A stretch of 64,000 nucleotides of DNA from Myxococcus fulvus (GTDB lineage Bacteria; Myxococcota; Myxococcia; Myxococcales; Myxococcaceae). The number at the start of each line of letters is the position of its first letter. The stretch's first letter is position 1. A program made the position numbers and the translations under genes. Under the pieces are notes generated by a model. It saw only the letters and a program-made list of their open reading frames with translations, had not been told where the DNA came from and did no database searches. The stretch spans positions 186,001 through 250,000 of the forward strand of contig NZ_FOIB01000010.1 of NCBI RefSeq assembly GCF_900111765.1, in the 5' to 3' direction. This document shows, one piece after another, positions 8,337 through 16,803 of this stretch.

Positions 8337-9833
8337 GTGCGTCCTGGCCTCTTGCTTCTCGGCGTCGTCCTCGTCGTCACGGGCTGTGCCGGGGGCGACG
8401 CGTCCTCTCGCAGGGGCGCACTCCAGCAACGCGCTGGGTTGGCGCAAGACGCGTGGCCGGATGCGCGCGAGGACTCGCGGGACGAGGACTCCTCCCTGGG
8501 GGTTCCGCTAACGCGGCGTGATGCCTTCGACGCTTTGTTGGGAAGCGCGGGTCTGGATGAGCGGGACGCGCTGCCTGTCGCGGGGAGCGCGCTGACGCCC
8601 AGGCATGCCGCCCGGCTCCTGAGGACCCTGCTGGAGAAGGACGTGACGCTGGGACAGTTCCCGGCGCGCGTGGCGCTGGGCTTCGTGCTGCGGGAGGTGC
8701 TGGCCACGGGTGAGGTGTCGCGGGCCGGGTTGGCGCGCCGGGTGGAGCGCTTCAAGCATGTGGCGGTGCTCCGGCCGGATGGGTGCCTGGCGTGGGTGCG
8801 CACCGGGCGGACGCAGCAACGGGTGGCGCCCATCGAGTGGCGGGACGGGGCCTTCCGTGCGCACGGCTTCGAGCTGGCCCGGTTCTACGACGGGAGCACG
8901 GGAGTCTTCCGACGGCTCGACGATGAGCTGAAGGAGGAGAGCGGCTTCCCGCTGGCCGACGTCCATGACGACGCGGACGTCATCAGTCGGACCCTGGACG
9001 GGGCTGAAGAGGCGTTCGTGGGGCTGGCCCTCGCGGTGGGGAGGTTCTTCTCGACGTCGCCCGCGGACAACCTCGCGGCACTCCGTGGGTTGCCGGCCGC
9101 GGTGGTGGCGCTCTTGGAGTCGTCGCCCGAGTACCTGGAGCGCTTCCGGTACATGACCCGGGGCGAGCAGGTGCAGGCCGTCTCCAGGCTGGTGACGAAC
9201 CTCGTCGCGACGTGGGGGACGGTGTCCGCGGGGACGCGGACGTTGCAGGGGACTGCGTTCGCCACGGCGGAGGTGCCGGTGCTCGCGTTGGCTGCGGATG
9301 GCACGGTCGCCCTGCGAATGGTGGCGGCGCCCGTGGGTCGTGCGGCGGCCGTGCTGAGTGGAGGACCTGGCGCGGCCATCATCCTTCAGCGGACGGGCGG
9401 CGCGGCGAAGGAGGGAGCGCCATCGAAGGGGCCCGGCCAGTGGGGACCCGCGAAGGAGTCCATGTCTCCACGCGCCCGGCGTTACCAGGAACAGATCTCG
9501 GGCCACTCGGCGGACGAGGCATACTGGGTCGGAGGTGTCGGCAGGGACAGCGGAGGCGTGAAGTTCGATGGGTTCGAAAAGGGCGTGCTGCTGGAGGCGA
9601 AGGGGCCGGGGTACGCGAACAAGTTCCTGGACAACCTCAGACCGAAAGTCTGGTTCGAGAATTCAGGAGCCAAGGCCCTCGTCGAGCAGGCACAGCGACA
9701 GTTGGCCAAGACCCCCGCTGACGTTCCCATCAAGTGGTTCATCGCGGAGGAGAAGACGGCCGAAGCCATCCGCATGCTCTTTCGGAGAGAGCGGATCATC
9801 GGGATCGAGGTCCTCTATGTTCCCCCGCTGTAG
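8337..9833 (+). CDS. Lipoprotein toxin with C-terminal Tox-REase-5 nuclease domain (SitA-like)
   Basis: 498 aa from a GTG with GGAGG 6 nt upstream. The signal peptide ends in a lipobox (VVTGC, Cys17). Residues about 60-330 are a lipoprotein-specific carrier region. Residues about 375-498 match the polymorphic-toxin nuclease domain Tox-REase-5: SPRARRYQEQISGH, then VGGV...VKFDGF...LLEAKGPGYANKFL. The likely PD-(D/E)xK residues are Asp411 and Glu420-x-Lys422. An Imm52-type immunity gene follows after 15 bp. In Myxococcus xanthus, lipoprotein toxins (SitA) with cognate SitI proteins pass between kin by TraA/TraB outer-membrane exchange and kill non-immune siblings; this gene has the same architecture. 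Assignment to a specific SitA family cannot be made by eye. Confidence 0.85.
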   Translation: MRPGLLLLGVVLVVTGCAGGDASSRRGALQQRAGLAQDAWPDAREDSRDEDSSLGVPLTRRDAFDALLGSAGLDERDALPVAGSALTPRHAARLLRTLLEKDVTLGQFPARVALGFVLREVLATGEVSRAGLARRVERFKHVAVLRPDGCLAWVRTGRTQQRVAPIEWRDGAFRAHGFELARFYDGSTGVFRRLDDELKEESGFPLADVHDDADVISRTLDGAEEAFVGLALAVGRFFSTSPADNLAALRGLPAAVVALLESSPEYLERFRYMTRGEQVQAVSRLVTNLVATWGTVSAGTRTLQGTAFATAEVPVLALAADGTVALRMVAAPVGRAAAVLSGGPGAAIILQRTGGAAKEGAPSKGPGQWGPAKESMSPRARRYQEQISGHSADEAYWVGGVGRDSGGVKFDGFEKGVLLEAKGPGYANKFLDNLRPKVWFENSGAKALVEQAQRQLAKTPADVPIKWFIAEEKTAEAIRMLFRRERIIGIEVLYVPPL

Positions 9834-9848
9834 AGGGGAAGGTGTCGC

Positions 9849-10580
9849 ATGACGGACCGTATCGAGGGTGAGGAGGAGGCTTTCTTCTGTGGCGCATACT
9901 GGGGCGCCCGCCAGGAGACAGCGGAAGCGTGCGCGACACGTCTCGAAGCGTTCTTCAGACTGCTCGCGGGTGTCGACCTGTCATTTGCTCAGTGGTTCCG
10001 GCAAGGCAAGTCACGCGCCGAGGCCTTGAAGCATCCCATCGATTCGACAGGGGCGGAGTTGGCGAAGCTCCTCCGCAAGGGTAGAGACCGGGTCGTCGAA
10101 GAGCTCGGATTCCGATTCAGCGCCTGGAATGGCGCGAGTGACGACAATGACGGGAGCGCACTCAAGCTCACCTGCGGGGGGAGCTCTCCGCGAGTGATCA
10201 ACGTTTGCTTGCTCGACCTACCCGTCCGAGGGCCCAACTCGGAGCGGGTGCTCGCCGCGTCGACTCTTCGCGGTCTCGTGAAGAGCATGGCGGTCGCGTG
10301 GGAGCCCGACTTCGTGGTGGTGATGTCGTCCGCTCATCTCCAGATGCTGCGAGATAACGACCCCTCGGAAATCTGGCCTGGGTGGGTCCTCTACCTTTCC
10401 CGGCAACGAGGCACCGTGCCCCCACTCCCGGCCCCCGTTCACGTCGAGCCGGTGGCGGACAAGGGCACCCTCATCGTCCTCACCCCCGAGCGCTTCACGG
10501 CCAGCAACCCGGAGCACGTGGCGCTGGCCGAACAGGTGCGCGCGTTGCTGGACCAGGCCGGACTCTTGAAGCCCCTCTAG
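9849..10580 (+). CDS. Immunity protein 52 family (cognate to the upstream nuclease toxin)
   Basis: 243 aa; ATG 15 bp after the toxin stop, with a GGGAAGG ribosome site. The N-terminus carries the Imm52 signature GAYWGARQETAEACATR (residues 14-30), followed by F..LL..VD..F..W and a SRAEAL segment. Imm52 proteins are established neighbours of Tox-REase-5 toxins and are thought to bind and block the nuclease in the cytoplasm; no signal peptide is present, as expected. The first half (9850-10300) appears less GC-rich than its neighbours, in keeping with horizontal exchange of toxin-immunity modules. The alternative, an orphan decoy immunity gene, is less likely given the tight coupling. Confidence 0.85.
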   Translation: MTDRIEGEEEAFFCGAYWGARQETAEACATRLEAFFRLLAGVDLSFAQWFRQGKSRAEALKHPIDSTGAELAKLLRKGRDRVVEELGFRFSAWNGASDDNDGSALKLTCGGSSPRVINVCLLDLPVRGPNSERVLAASTLRGLVKSMAVAWEPDFVVVMSSAHLQMLRDNDPSEIWPGWVLYLSRQRGTVPPLPAPVHVEPVADKGTLIVLTPERFTASNPEHVALAEQVRALLDQAGLLKPL

Positions 10581-10820
10581 GCCCATCGAAGCGCTTCACG
10601 GAGGCGCGCGGCCGAGCCTGCTCCGCTGCCCCGGATGACCCCTGGATTCCATGCGTCCCGACCCCAATCCCAGCGCTGGAAACCAGTGTTCCAGGCATAG
10701 ACGGAGACCCTCCAGGACGGCTCCCCGACGCGCCTTGACATCCCTTCCTGGGTGCAGTTGAACTGCGCGCGATTCGCAACTGCGAATCATTCTCAAGTTT
10801 CCGCGTACCCCGAGGAGGAC
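10581..10820. promoter_or_regulatory. Iron-locus promoter region
   Basis: 240 bp without a gene. A small inverted repeat (CTGGAA at 10676, TTCCAG at 10689) may end the toxin-immunity transcript. A -35-like TTGACA lies at 10735-10740; no good -10 is visible. The Fur-like operator follows at 10771-10795, and GAGGAGG precedes the ATG at 10821. Confidence 0.4.
10771..10795 (+). promoter_or_regulatory. Fur-box-like operator of the iron-uptake operon
   Basis: A perfect palindrome GATTCGCA-AC-TGCGAATC (10771-10788) overlaps TGCGAAT-C-ATTCTCA (10781-10795). The latter is the reverse complement of TGAGAATGATTCGCA, a 7-1-7 Fur-type box with one mismatch between arms. It lies about 30 bp downstream of TTGACA and 25 bp before the first ATG, where a repressor would block transcription. 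Iron control is inferred. Confidence 0.6.
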
Positions 10821-11123
10821 ATGGCGACATCGACCCTGCTGATGGTGCTGGGCCTCGCCGTGCTCCGTGGCGTCGCGCTTCCGGACGGACTGAATCGTCA
10901 CCGAGGGTGGGTCAGGGCGCTGGGCGCGCTGTGCGTGGCGGCGTCCGTGGCGTTCGCGGTGAGGGCGCAGGGGTGGGGCGTGGGGCTGACGTGCGCTGGG
11001 GTGCTGGCCATGCTGGTGGCGCCGGTGCTGGCGCTGGTGGTGCCGCTGTGGCCCCGGGCGACGCGCTTCGTGTGGCCGGTGTGCGCGCTGGGGCTCGCGG
11101 GCCTGTGGCTGGGAGGCGCCTGA
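10821..11123 (+). CDS. Small membrane protein, iron-locus first gene
   Basis: 100 aa from the ATG at 10821, placed by a perfect GAGGAGG ribosome site; the frame extends upstream through the operator and that part is not coding. Three to four hydrophobic helices fill it (starting LLMVLGLAVL, LGALCVAASV, LTCAGVLAML and VCALGLAGLW). It resembles the short DUF3325/DUF3649-type membrane proteins found beside PepSY proteins and TonB receptors; that family link is recollection. It leads an operon of four genes with 2-bp and overlapping junctions and sits just behind a Fur-like operator, so a role in iron or siderophore handling is likely. Exact function unknown. Confidence 0.7.
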   Translation: MATSTLLMVLGLAVLRGVALPDGLNRHRGWVRALGALCVAASVAFAVRAQGWGVGLTCAGVLAMLVAPVLALVVPLWPRATRFVWPVCALGLAGLWLGGA

Positions 11124-11125
11124 GG

Positions 11126-11383
11126 ATGGCGCACCAGCACGGAGCCGCGCGAATCTCCGCCGCCGTCACCGCGGCCCCCGCCGCCGCCGTGCTCGCGAGC
11201 CTGGCGCTGCCGGCGGTGTTACCCGTGGCGCAGGACGTCCGGTTGTTGCTCGCGCTGCTCGTCGTCCTGCCCGCGGTGGCCACCGGCGTGTGTCTGGCGT
11301 TGCTCTCCCGAAGCGGCGCGCGCGCGTGGGGCGGCTGCGCGCTCGTCGGCGCGCTGTCGTCGCTCGTGTTGGTGCTCACGTGA
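11126..11383 (+). CDS. Small membrane protein, iron-locus second gene
   Basis: 85 aa from the ATG at 11126, two bases after the previous stop. It is almost entirely hydrophobic, with about three helices (AAVLASLALPAVLP, LLLALLVVLPAVAT, CALVGALSSLVLVL). Its stop overlaps the GTG start of the PepSY gene (GTGA), so the two are translationally coupled. Short paired membrane proteins of this kind commonly precede PepSY-associated iron-uptake genes. They may stabilise a membrane complex, but no motif shows a mechanism. Confidence 0.7.
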   Translation: MAHQHGAARISAAVTAAPAAAVLASLALPAVLPVAQDVRLLLALLVVLPAVATGVCLALLSRSGARAWGGCALVGALSSLVLVLT

Positions 11384-12930
11384 AGCTGTCGCCCCGGGCC
11401 TACGAGATTCTCTGGGACGCGCACGCCTGGGCGGGCGTGCTGTCGTCGCTGGTGCTGTTCGTGACGTTCTTCCTGGGCGCGTTCGCCCTGTTCGCGGAGG
11501 AGCTGTCACCCTGGCAGGAGCCCACGTTCCGCGCGCCCGTGGCCGTGTCGGAGGCGCGGGCCGTGGAGCTGGCACAGCAGCTGGCCGAGGCGGAGACCGC
11601 GGCGCATCCCGTCTGGTTCGGCATCTCCCTCCCCACCTCCGAGGAGCCCTGGCTGCGGTTGTGGCGCATGTCCCCGGACGGCGCCATCAAGCCGCTCTGG
11701 GTGGACCCGGTGTCCGGGCGTCAGCTCGGCGAGCGCAGCGACCTGGGCGAGTTCCTCAACGCGATGCACTTCCTGGAGCCCATCCCCGGCGGCGCGCACC
11801 TGACGGGCATCGCCTCCGGGGTGCTGGTGCTGCTCATCGGCACCGGGCTGCTGCTCCAACTGGGCCGCATGCTGCGAGAGCTCGTCCAGTTCCGCCCCAA
11901 GGGCGCGCGGCGGGTCATCTGGTCGGACGCGCACAAGGTGATTGGCGTCATCACCGCGCCCTTCCTGCTCGTCTTCGCGGTGACCGGCGGCATCCTCTGG
12001 CTGGACGACTGGTTCGAACCCGCCGTGGTGAAGACGTCGCTGGATGGCGACCTGAAGGTGCGTGAGCGCATCGTGGACTGGCCCACGCCGCCCGCCGCCG
12101 TGGGGCGCGATGCCGGCGCGCCGGACCTGGCGCACGCGCTGGCGATGGCGAAGCAGCGCTTCCCCCAGTCCGAGCACAGCCACTTCTTCTTCGACCACCT
12201 GGGGGACGAGAACGGCACCGTCCACCTGCCGGGTGAGCGCGAGGGCACGCTCCACGCCTTCACCCACGTGCGCGTGGCTCGCACGGGCGAGCTGCTCTGG
12301 GCGCGGGAGACGGGGGGCGGGACCCTGTACTCGCAGGTGATGGACCCCCTGTACGGCCTGCACTTCGCCACCTGGGCCAGCTTCCCCGCCAAGGTGCTCT
12401 ACGCGCTCCTGGCCTTCGTCTCCGCGTTCGGCATCCTCGCGGGCAACCTGCTGTGGCTGGAGCGCCGGCGCGCGAAGGGACAGAGCCGCTTCGACACCGC
12501 GCTCGCGAAGCTCACCTCGGGCTTCTGCGCGGGGCTCGCGCTCGCGGTGGGCGGCGTCTTCGTGGCCAACCAGCTGCTGCCCGCGGAGCTGCCCGAGCGG
12601 CCCTTCTGGGAGCACACCGTCTTCCTGGCCACGTGGGGCCTGTCCATCGCCAGCGCCTGGCTGGACGCCTCGCCCGCGAGGCACGCGCGCCGGCTGCTCT
12701 GGGGCGCGAGCGTGCTGTTGTTCCTCGTCCCCCTCATCGACGCGGCGCGGACCGGACGGCTGCCCTTCGCCTCCGGCTCCTCGCACCTCCTGGCGACGGA
12801 GCTGGGCCTGTTCGCCCTGGTCCTGGTGCTCGTGGGCGCCGCGGGCGTCATCCGCCGCCTCCAGCGTCCCCCGGTCCTTCCTTCCACCGCACCGGTCGAA
12901 CCGGAGGCCCCCGCCCCCGTGCCGACCTGA
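11380..12930 (+). CDS. PepSY-associated membrane protein (iron-regulated PiuB-like)
   Basis: 516 aa. The GTG at 11380 overlaps the previous stop; upstream codons in this frame belong to the preceding gene's shadow. The N-terminal YEILWDAHAWAGVLSSLVLFVTFFLGAFALF is the usual first segment of the PepSY_TM family (shown here in part as motif HAWAGVLSSL, residues 14-23). A second helix lies near residue 145, a third near 195 (HKVIGVITAPFLLVFAVTGG), with periplasmic PepSY-like stretches between. Four more helices fill residues 330-500. Known relatives are induced by iron starvation and are suggested to reduce or release ferric siderophore at the inner membrane. Neighbouring MxcI-like and TonB-receptor genes support this. 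Confidence 0.85.
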   Translation: MKLSPRAYEILWDAHAWAGVLSSLVLFVTFFLGAFALFAEELSPWQEPTFRAPVAVSEARAVELAQQLAEAETAAHPVWFGISLPTSEEPWLRLWRMSPDGAIKPLWVDPVSGRQLGERSDLGEFLNAMHFLEPIPGGAHLTGIASGVLVLLIGTGLLLQLGRMLRELVQFRPKGARRVIWSDAHKVIGVITAPFLLVFAVTGGILWLDDWFEPAVVKTSLDGDLKVRERIVDWPTPPAAVGRDAGAPDLAHALAMAKQRFPQSEHSHFFFDHLGDENGTVHLPGEREGTLHAFTHVRVARTGELLWARETGGGTLYSQVMDPLYGLHFATWASFPAKVLYALLAFVSAFGILAGNLLWLERRRAKGQSRFDTALAKLTSGFCAGLALAVGGVFVANQLLPAELPERPFWEHTVFLATWGLSIASAWLDASPARHARRLLWGASVLLFLVPLIDAARTGRLPFASGSSHLLATELGLFALVLVLVGAAGVIRRLQRPPVLPSTAPVEPEAPAPVPT

Positions 12931-12962
12931 GCTTCACCCCCCTGAAGACGGAGTTGCCCCCC

Positions 12963-14189
12963 ATGAGTACGTTCCGCCGTTTCGCCACGGCCTCGGCCGC
13001 CACCTCGCTGCTGCTCTCCTCCGCCCTGGTGGGCTGCGGTGACGACGACAAGACGCCGCCGGACCCGACGCCCACGGAGAAGCCCGCCTACAGCCTGGCC
13101 ACGACCGTCTCCCAGACGAACGGCGCCGTGACGTACGTGAGCCTCTTCGACTCGCTGGACGTCACCAGCCTGGACCTCACCAAGGCCAGCGAGCACTCCG
13201 GCTACGCCACCATCGGCGCCGTCGAGGGCCAGCTCTTCGTGGGCGACGGCGAGAAGCCGGAGATCTCCCGCTTCACCGTCGGCGATGACGGCTCGCTGGT
13301 GGCCGCGGGCCGCATCAGCTTCGCCAACTACGGCTTCACGGCCTCGGCGCCGCTGTACCTGAACCAGTTCGTCGACTCGACGCGCGCGTACATGTCGCTG
13401 GAGGAGTCGCGCCGCGTGGTGTGGAACCCCACGACGATGCAGATCTCCGGCACCGCCGACGCGCCGGGCCTGGTGCGCGAGCGCGAGGGGCTGGTGGTGA
13501 AGACGGGCTTCGACCGCGCCCGCGTCACGCGCGGCAACGACGTGTTCCAGGCGTTCTACTGGACCGACGGCAACTACTTCGACTTCCTGCCCACGTCTCA
13601 AATCGCCGTCTACTCGAAGACGAACGACAGCCTGGTGAAGCTCCTGGACGCGCCCTGCCCGGGGCTCGACGTGGCGACGCAGGACGAGGCCGGCAACCTC
13701 TACTTCAGCAACTGGGTGTTCAGCAGCGCGGCGCCCCTGCTCAAGGACGGCGCGCCCGACACGTGCGTGGTGCGCATCAAGGCGGGCGAGACGGAGATCG
13801 ACGCCGCGTGGACGCGCTCGCTGTCCTCGCTGGTGGGCGGCCGTCAGACGGCGGCGTTCCGCTACCTGGGCAACGACGTGGGCGTGGTCGCCGTCTTCCA
13901 CCATGAGAACGTGGACATCACCCCGACGACGGCGCCCGGCGTCATCACCGGCGGCCTGCACTGGAAGCTGTGGCGCGTGAACCTGGCGACCAACTCCGCG
14001 ACGCCCATCGACGAGCTGGGCTTCATCGCGGGCGGCTACTACGCCTTCAACATCGAGGGCCGCACCTTCCTGCTGCTGCCCACCGCCGACTACGCCCGCA
14101 CGGCCATCTGGGAGCTGGGCGTCAGCGGCACCCCGGTGAAGCGCTTCGAGGTGCAGGGCTGGGCGTACCAGTTCCTCCAGGTGCGCTGA
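12963..14189 (+). CDS. MxcI-like lipoprotein
   Basis: 408 aa from the ATG at 12963. The signal peptide ends at a lipobox (ALVGC, Cys20), followed by an acidic and proline-rich spacer (DDDKTPPDPTPTEKP). The rest is beta-rich with repeated short strands, for example GQLFVGDGEKPEISRFTVGD near residue 90, looking like a beta-propeller. It resembles MxcI of myxobacterial myxochelin clusters, a protein of unclear function encoded beside the MxcH receptor; here too the next gene, convergent, is an MxcH-like receptor. Likely an outer-membrane lipoprotein helping ferric-siderophore capture. No siderophore synthesis genes are in the window. Confidence 0.7.
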   Translation: MSTFRRFATASAATSLLLSSALVGCGDDDKTPPDPTPTEKPAYSLATTVSQTNGAVTYVSLFDSLDVTSLDLTKASEHSGYATIGAVEGQLFVGDGEKPEISRFTVGDDGSLVAAGRISFANYGFTASAPLYLNQFVDSTRAYMSLEESRRVVWNPTTMQISGTADAPGLVREREGLVVKTGFDRARVTRGNDVFQAFYWTDGNYFDFLPTSQIAVYSKTNDSLVKLLDAPCPGLDVATQDEAGNLYFSNWVFSSAAPLLKDGAPDTCVVRIKAGETEIDAAWTRSLSSLVGGRQTAAFRYLGNDVGVVAVFHHENVDITPTTAPGVITGGLHWKLWRVNLATNSATPIDELGFIAGGYYAFNIEGRTFLLLPTADYARTAIWELGVSGTPVKRFEVQGWAYQFLQVR

Positions 14190-14202
14190 AGCGTCGCTCC
14201 CT

Positions 14203-14233
14203 CCTCGCGCCCGGGTGCCTGCCGGGCGCGAGG
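14203..14233. terminator. Bidirectional terminator hairpin
   Basis: CCTCGCGCCCGG, 7-nt loop, CCGGGCGCGAGG: a perfect 12-bp stem between two converging genes (stops at 14189 and 14245). No T-run, as is common at high GC. Confidence 0.7.
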
Positions 14234-14244
14234 GTGGGTCCCCG

Positions 14245-16764
14245 TCAGTACTCGAGCGTGCCCTTGAGCCAGCCCGCGCGGCCGGGCCGCTCGACGCCGT
14301 AGTAGTCGAAGACCCTCGCGTCGGTGAGGTTCTCCAGCTCCGCCGTCAGCCCCACGGTGAGCTTGCCCCGGCGCACGCGGTAGCCCACGCCGGCCGTCTG
14401 GACGAACTGCGCGTCCAGGTCGTCCTTCGTGGACTCCAGCCCCAGGCCCTCCCAGTTGCGGAAGAAGCCGTGCACGTAGCGCGTGCTCCAGAAGGGCGAC
14501 AGCTCGTCCTCCGCGAGCGCCAGTCCGCGCAGCGACATGCGGGCCGTGGCGTTGGCGAAGAGCCAGGGCCTGTTCGGCAGGCGCCGGCCGTCGAAGTCGC
14601 CGAACGTCCCCTGGCTGGACGCGTTGCGCGGGTCCTGCGCGGTGGCGTTGGCGTCCACGCTGAAGAGGCCGCCCGTCGAAGTCCAGCCCGCGGACAGCTC
14701 GACGCCGAGGATGCGCGCGCCGTACACGTTCTGGTAGCTCCAGTCGCGGTCCCTCCCCGTGAGCAGGATGAGGTTGTCGGCGAAGCGCGCGAAGCCGTTG
14801 ACCTCGCCCCGGAAGCTGCCCGCGCGCGTGCGCAGCGGCACGGTGGACAGGCTCAGGTTGAGGTTGTGGCTGTGCTCGGGCTCCAGGTCCAGGTTCTCCA
14901 GCACGAGCACGCCGTTGCCGAAGACCTCGTCCGCGCGCGGCAGCCGGGTGGCGCGCTCGTAGCTCGCCTTGAGGTAGAGCGGGGTGCCCAGGCGCAGGCG
15001 CATCGACGCGCCGCCGCCCAGCTGGTGGAGGCCCTTGTCCTTGTCCAGCCAGCCGCCCACGGCCAGGGGCTGCCGGGCGCGTCCCTGGTAGAGGTAGTCC
15101 TTGCCGAAGACGATGACCTCCAGCGCGTCGTCGAGCAGGTCGACCTGGTACTCGAGCCCGGTGACGAAGGTGAGCTGGGTGCGCCGGGGGGCCAGGCTGT
15201 CCGGGTCGCTGGGGCTGGCCCGGCGTCGCTCCTCGCCCGTGCGCGTCGTGACGGTGGGCGCGAGCGCGAGCCGCAGCGTGTGCGACGGCGCCACGTCCCA
15301 GCCCACGTTGACGCGGCCGTAGGCGGTCTGCTGCCAGACGGTCTGGTCGATGGCGCCGCCGCCGATTTCACCGGGGAGCTCGCGGGGGACGGTCCGGTTG
15401 CCGAACCAGTCGTAGCCCCACTCGGCGATGTCGACGAGGCGGGTGGCCTGCCACGCGTAGCCGGCCAGCGCGTCCAGGCGCACGGTGGGCGAGAGCGTCT
15501 TCGCGTAGAGCAGCTGCGCGCCCAGCGAGTCGGCGTCGTACGTGGCCTCACCGTACGGCGCGGCCATCACCAGGTTGTGCTGCAGCTCCTTGTCGTTGCG
15601 GGAGCCGAAGGCGCGCAGGACGACGCGGTCCGCCCAGGACAGCTCGGTGAAGCCCACCTCCACGCCGCCGCCGAGCGCTTCGTAGCCGTCGTGGAAGCGC
15701 TTGACGGTGACAGGGCGGAGGTTGCCGCGGTCATCCGCGGCCTCGACGTCGATGGCGTAGTTGTTCTTCGTCGTATCGGCGAAGAAGTGCGCGCGGGCGT
15801 AGAAGCCCGTCGGCGCGGGCTTGTACCCGCCGCCCAGCGTGAGGCGGAACGTCCCGAAGGCGCCGCCCTGGAGCGAGACCGCGCCGTGCGCGCCGGGCTC
15901 CAGCGGCGTGGAGGTGAGGTTCACCGCGCCGCCCAGCGCGTCCGCGCCGTAGCGGATGGGGACGACGCCCCGGTAGAGCTGGATGGAGTCCACCAGGTTG
16001 ACGGGGACGTTGGCGATGCCGAATGGATAGCCGGAGAGGTCCAGCGGCACGCCGTCGAGGAAGAAGCGGACCTGGTCGTCGGTGAGGCCGTTGAGCGTGA
16101 AGGAGGCGGAGCTGCCGAGCCCGCCCGTGCGGCGCACCTCGACGCCCTCCTGCGCGGCCAGCACCTGTCCCATGTCCACCGAGCGGGCCCGCGCGCGCTG
16201 CACGCTCACGACCTTCACGGCCTCGGCGGATTGACGCTGGCGCTCCGCGTCCGAGCGTCCGGACACGGTGGTCTCCAGCTTCTTCTCCTCGGGCGCGGTG
16301 GCGGTGGCCTCGGGCGTCGCGGCGGGCTGCTGCGTCGGCGTCTCCGGAGCGGCGACGGGCGGCGGCGTGTCGAGCTGGAAGGTGTGGACCAGCTCGATTT
16401 GACAGGCGACGGGCTCGCCGCGCACGCGCGCGGGCTCGAAGCGGAAGGAGAGGCTCGCGGTGCGCACGGCCTCGTCGAAGGCGGGGCCCGCCGAGCGGAC
16501 GACCTCCGAGTCGGTGACGACGCCGGTTTCATCCAGCGTCAGCCGCAGCACCACCTCGCCCTCGCGCCGCGCCGCCTGCTCCGCCTGGGGATAGGGCACC
16601 ACCACGCTGTCGATGCGGCGGGGGACCTGCACCTCGTCGTTCGTGGGCGGTGCTTCCTGAGTCGCCTCGGCACCGGCGGGCGCCTGTTCCGGTGAGGCAG
16701 ACGAGGCCGGAGGCGGCGAGGCCACCGAGAGCAACAGCGCGAGAGGGGTGACCGGCAAGAACAT
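14245..16764 (-). CDS. TonB C-terminal domain fused to TonB-dependent outer-membrane receptor (MxcH-like)
   Basis: 839 aa from the ATG at 16764 (GGGA 6 nt upstream; an in-frame TTG lies at 16770). After a signal peptide, residues about 45-130 form a TonB C-terminal-like domain (VPYPQAEQAARREGEVVLRL...FEPARVRGEPVACQIEL). A Pro/Ala/Thr-rich linker follows, then a plug domain (about 190-310, with TLNGLTDDQVRFFLDGVPLD and ADALGGAVNL) and a 22-strand barrel ending in the aromatic-terminated LKGTLEY. This fusion matches MxcH-type receptors of myxobacterial siderophore loci. It imports a ferric siderophore, probably a catecholate such as myxochelin; the ligand is inferred from neighbours only. A Fur-like element lies 25 bp upstream. 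Confidence 0.9.
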   Translation of the reverse strand: MFLPVTPLALLLSVASPPPASSASPEQAPAGAEATQEAPPTNDEVQVPRRIDSVVVPYPQAEQAARREGEVVLRLTLDETGVVTDSEVVRSAGPAFDEAVRTASLSFRFEPARVRGEPVACQIELVHTFQLDTPPPVAAPETPTQQPAATPEATATAPEEKKLETTVSGRSDAERQRQSAEAVKVVSVQRARARSVDMGQVLAAQEGVEVRRTGGLGSSASFTLNGLTDDQVRFFLDGVPLDLSGYPFGIANVPVNLVDSIQLYRGVVPIRYGADALGGAVNLTSTPLEPGAHGAVSLQGGAFGTFRLTLGGGYKPAPTGFYARAHFFADTTKNNYAIDVEAADDRGNLRPVTVKRFHDGYEALGGGVEVGFTELSWADRVVLRAFGSRNDKELQHNLVMAAPYGEATYDADSLGAQLLYAKTLSPTVRLDALAGYAWQATRLVDIAEWGYDWFGNRTVPRELPGEIGGGAIDQTVWQQTAYGRVNVGWDVAPSHTLRLALAPTVTTRTGEERRRASPSDPDSLAPRRTQLTFVTGLEYQVDLLDDALEVIVFGKDYLYQGRARQPLAVGGWLDKDKGLHQLGGGASMRLRLGTPLYLKASYERATRLPRADEVFGNGVLVLENLDLEPEHSHNLNLSLSTVPLRTRAGSFRGEVNGFARFADNLILLTGRDRDWSYQNVYGARILGVELSAGWTSTGGLFSVDANATAQDPRNASSQGTFGDFDGRRLPNRPWLFANATARMSLRGLALAEDELSPFWSTRYVHGFFRNWEGLGLESTKDDLDAQFVQTAGVGYRVRRGKLTVGLTAELENLTDARVFDYYGVERPGRAGWLKGTLEY

Positions 16765-16788
16765 CCGCAATCCCGGACTAGTTGGTTC

Positions 16789-16803
16789 TGCGACGCAATC
16801 TCA
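16789..16803 (-). promoter_or_regulatory. Fur-box-like element of the receptor gene
   Basis: TGCGACGCAATCTCA (plus-strand reading) lies 25 bp upstream of the receptor start. It shares 11 of 15 bases with the element at 10781-10795 (TGCGAATCATTCTCA), including both TGCGA and TCTCA ends. Its dyad symmetry is weaker. Shared iron repression of both units is inferred. Confidence 0.45.

Noticed and set aside
14215..16695. 826-residue plus-strand frame opposite the TonB receptor
   Set aside because: Shadow of the receptor frame; composition is biased and no motif is present.
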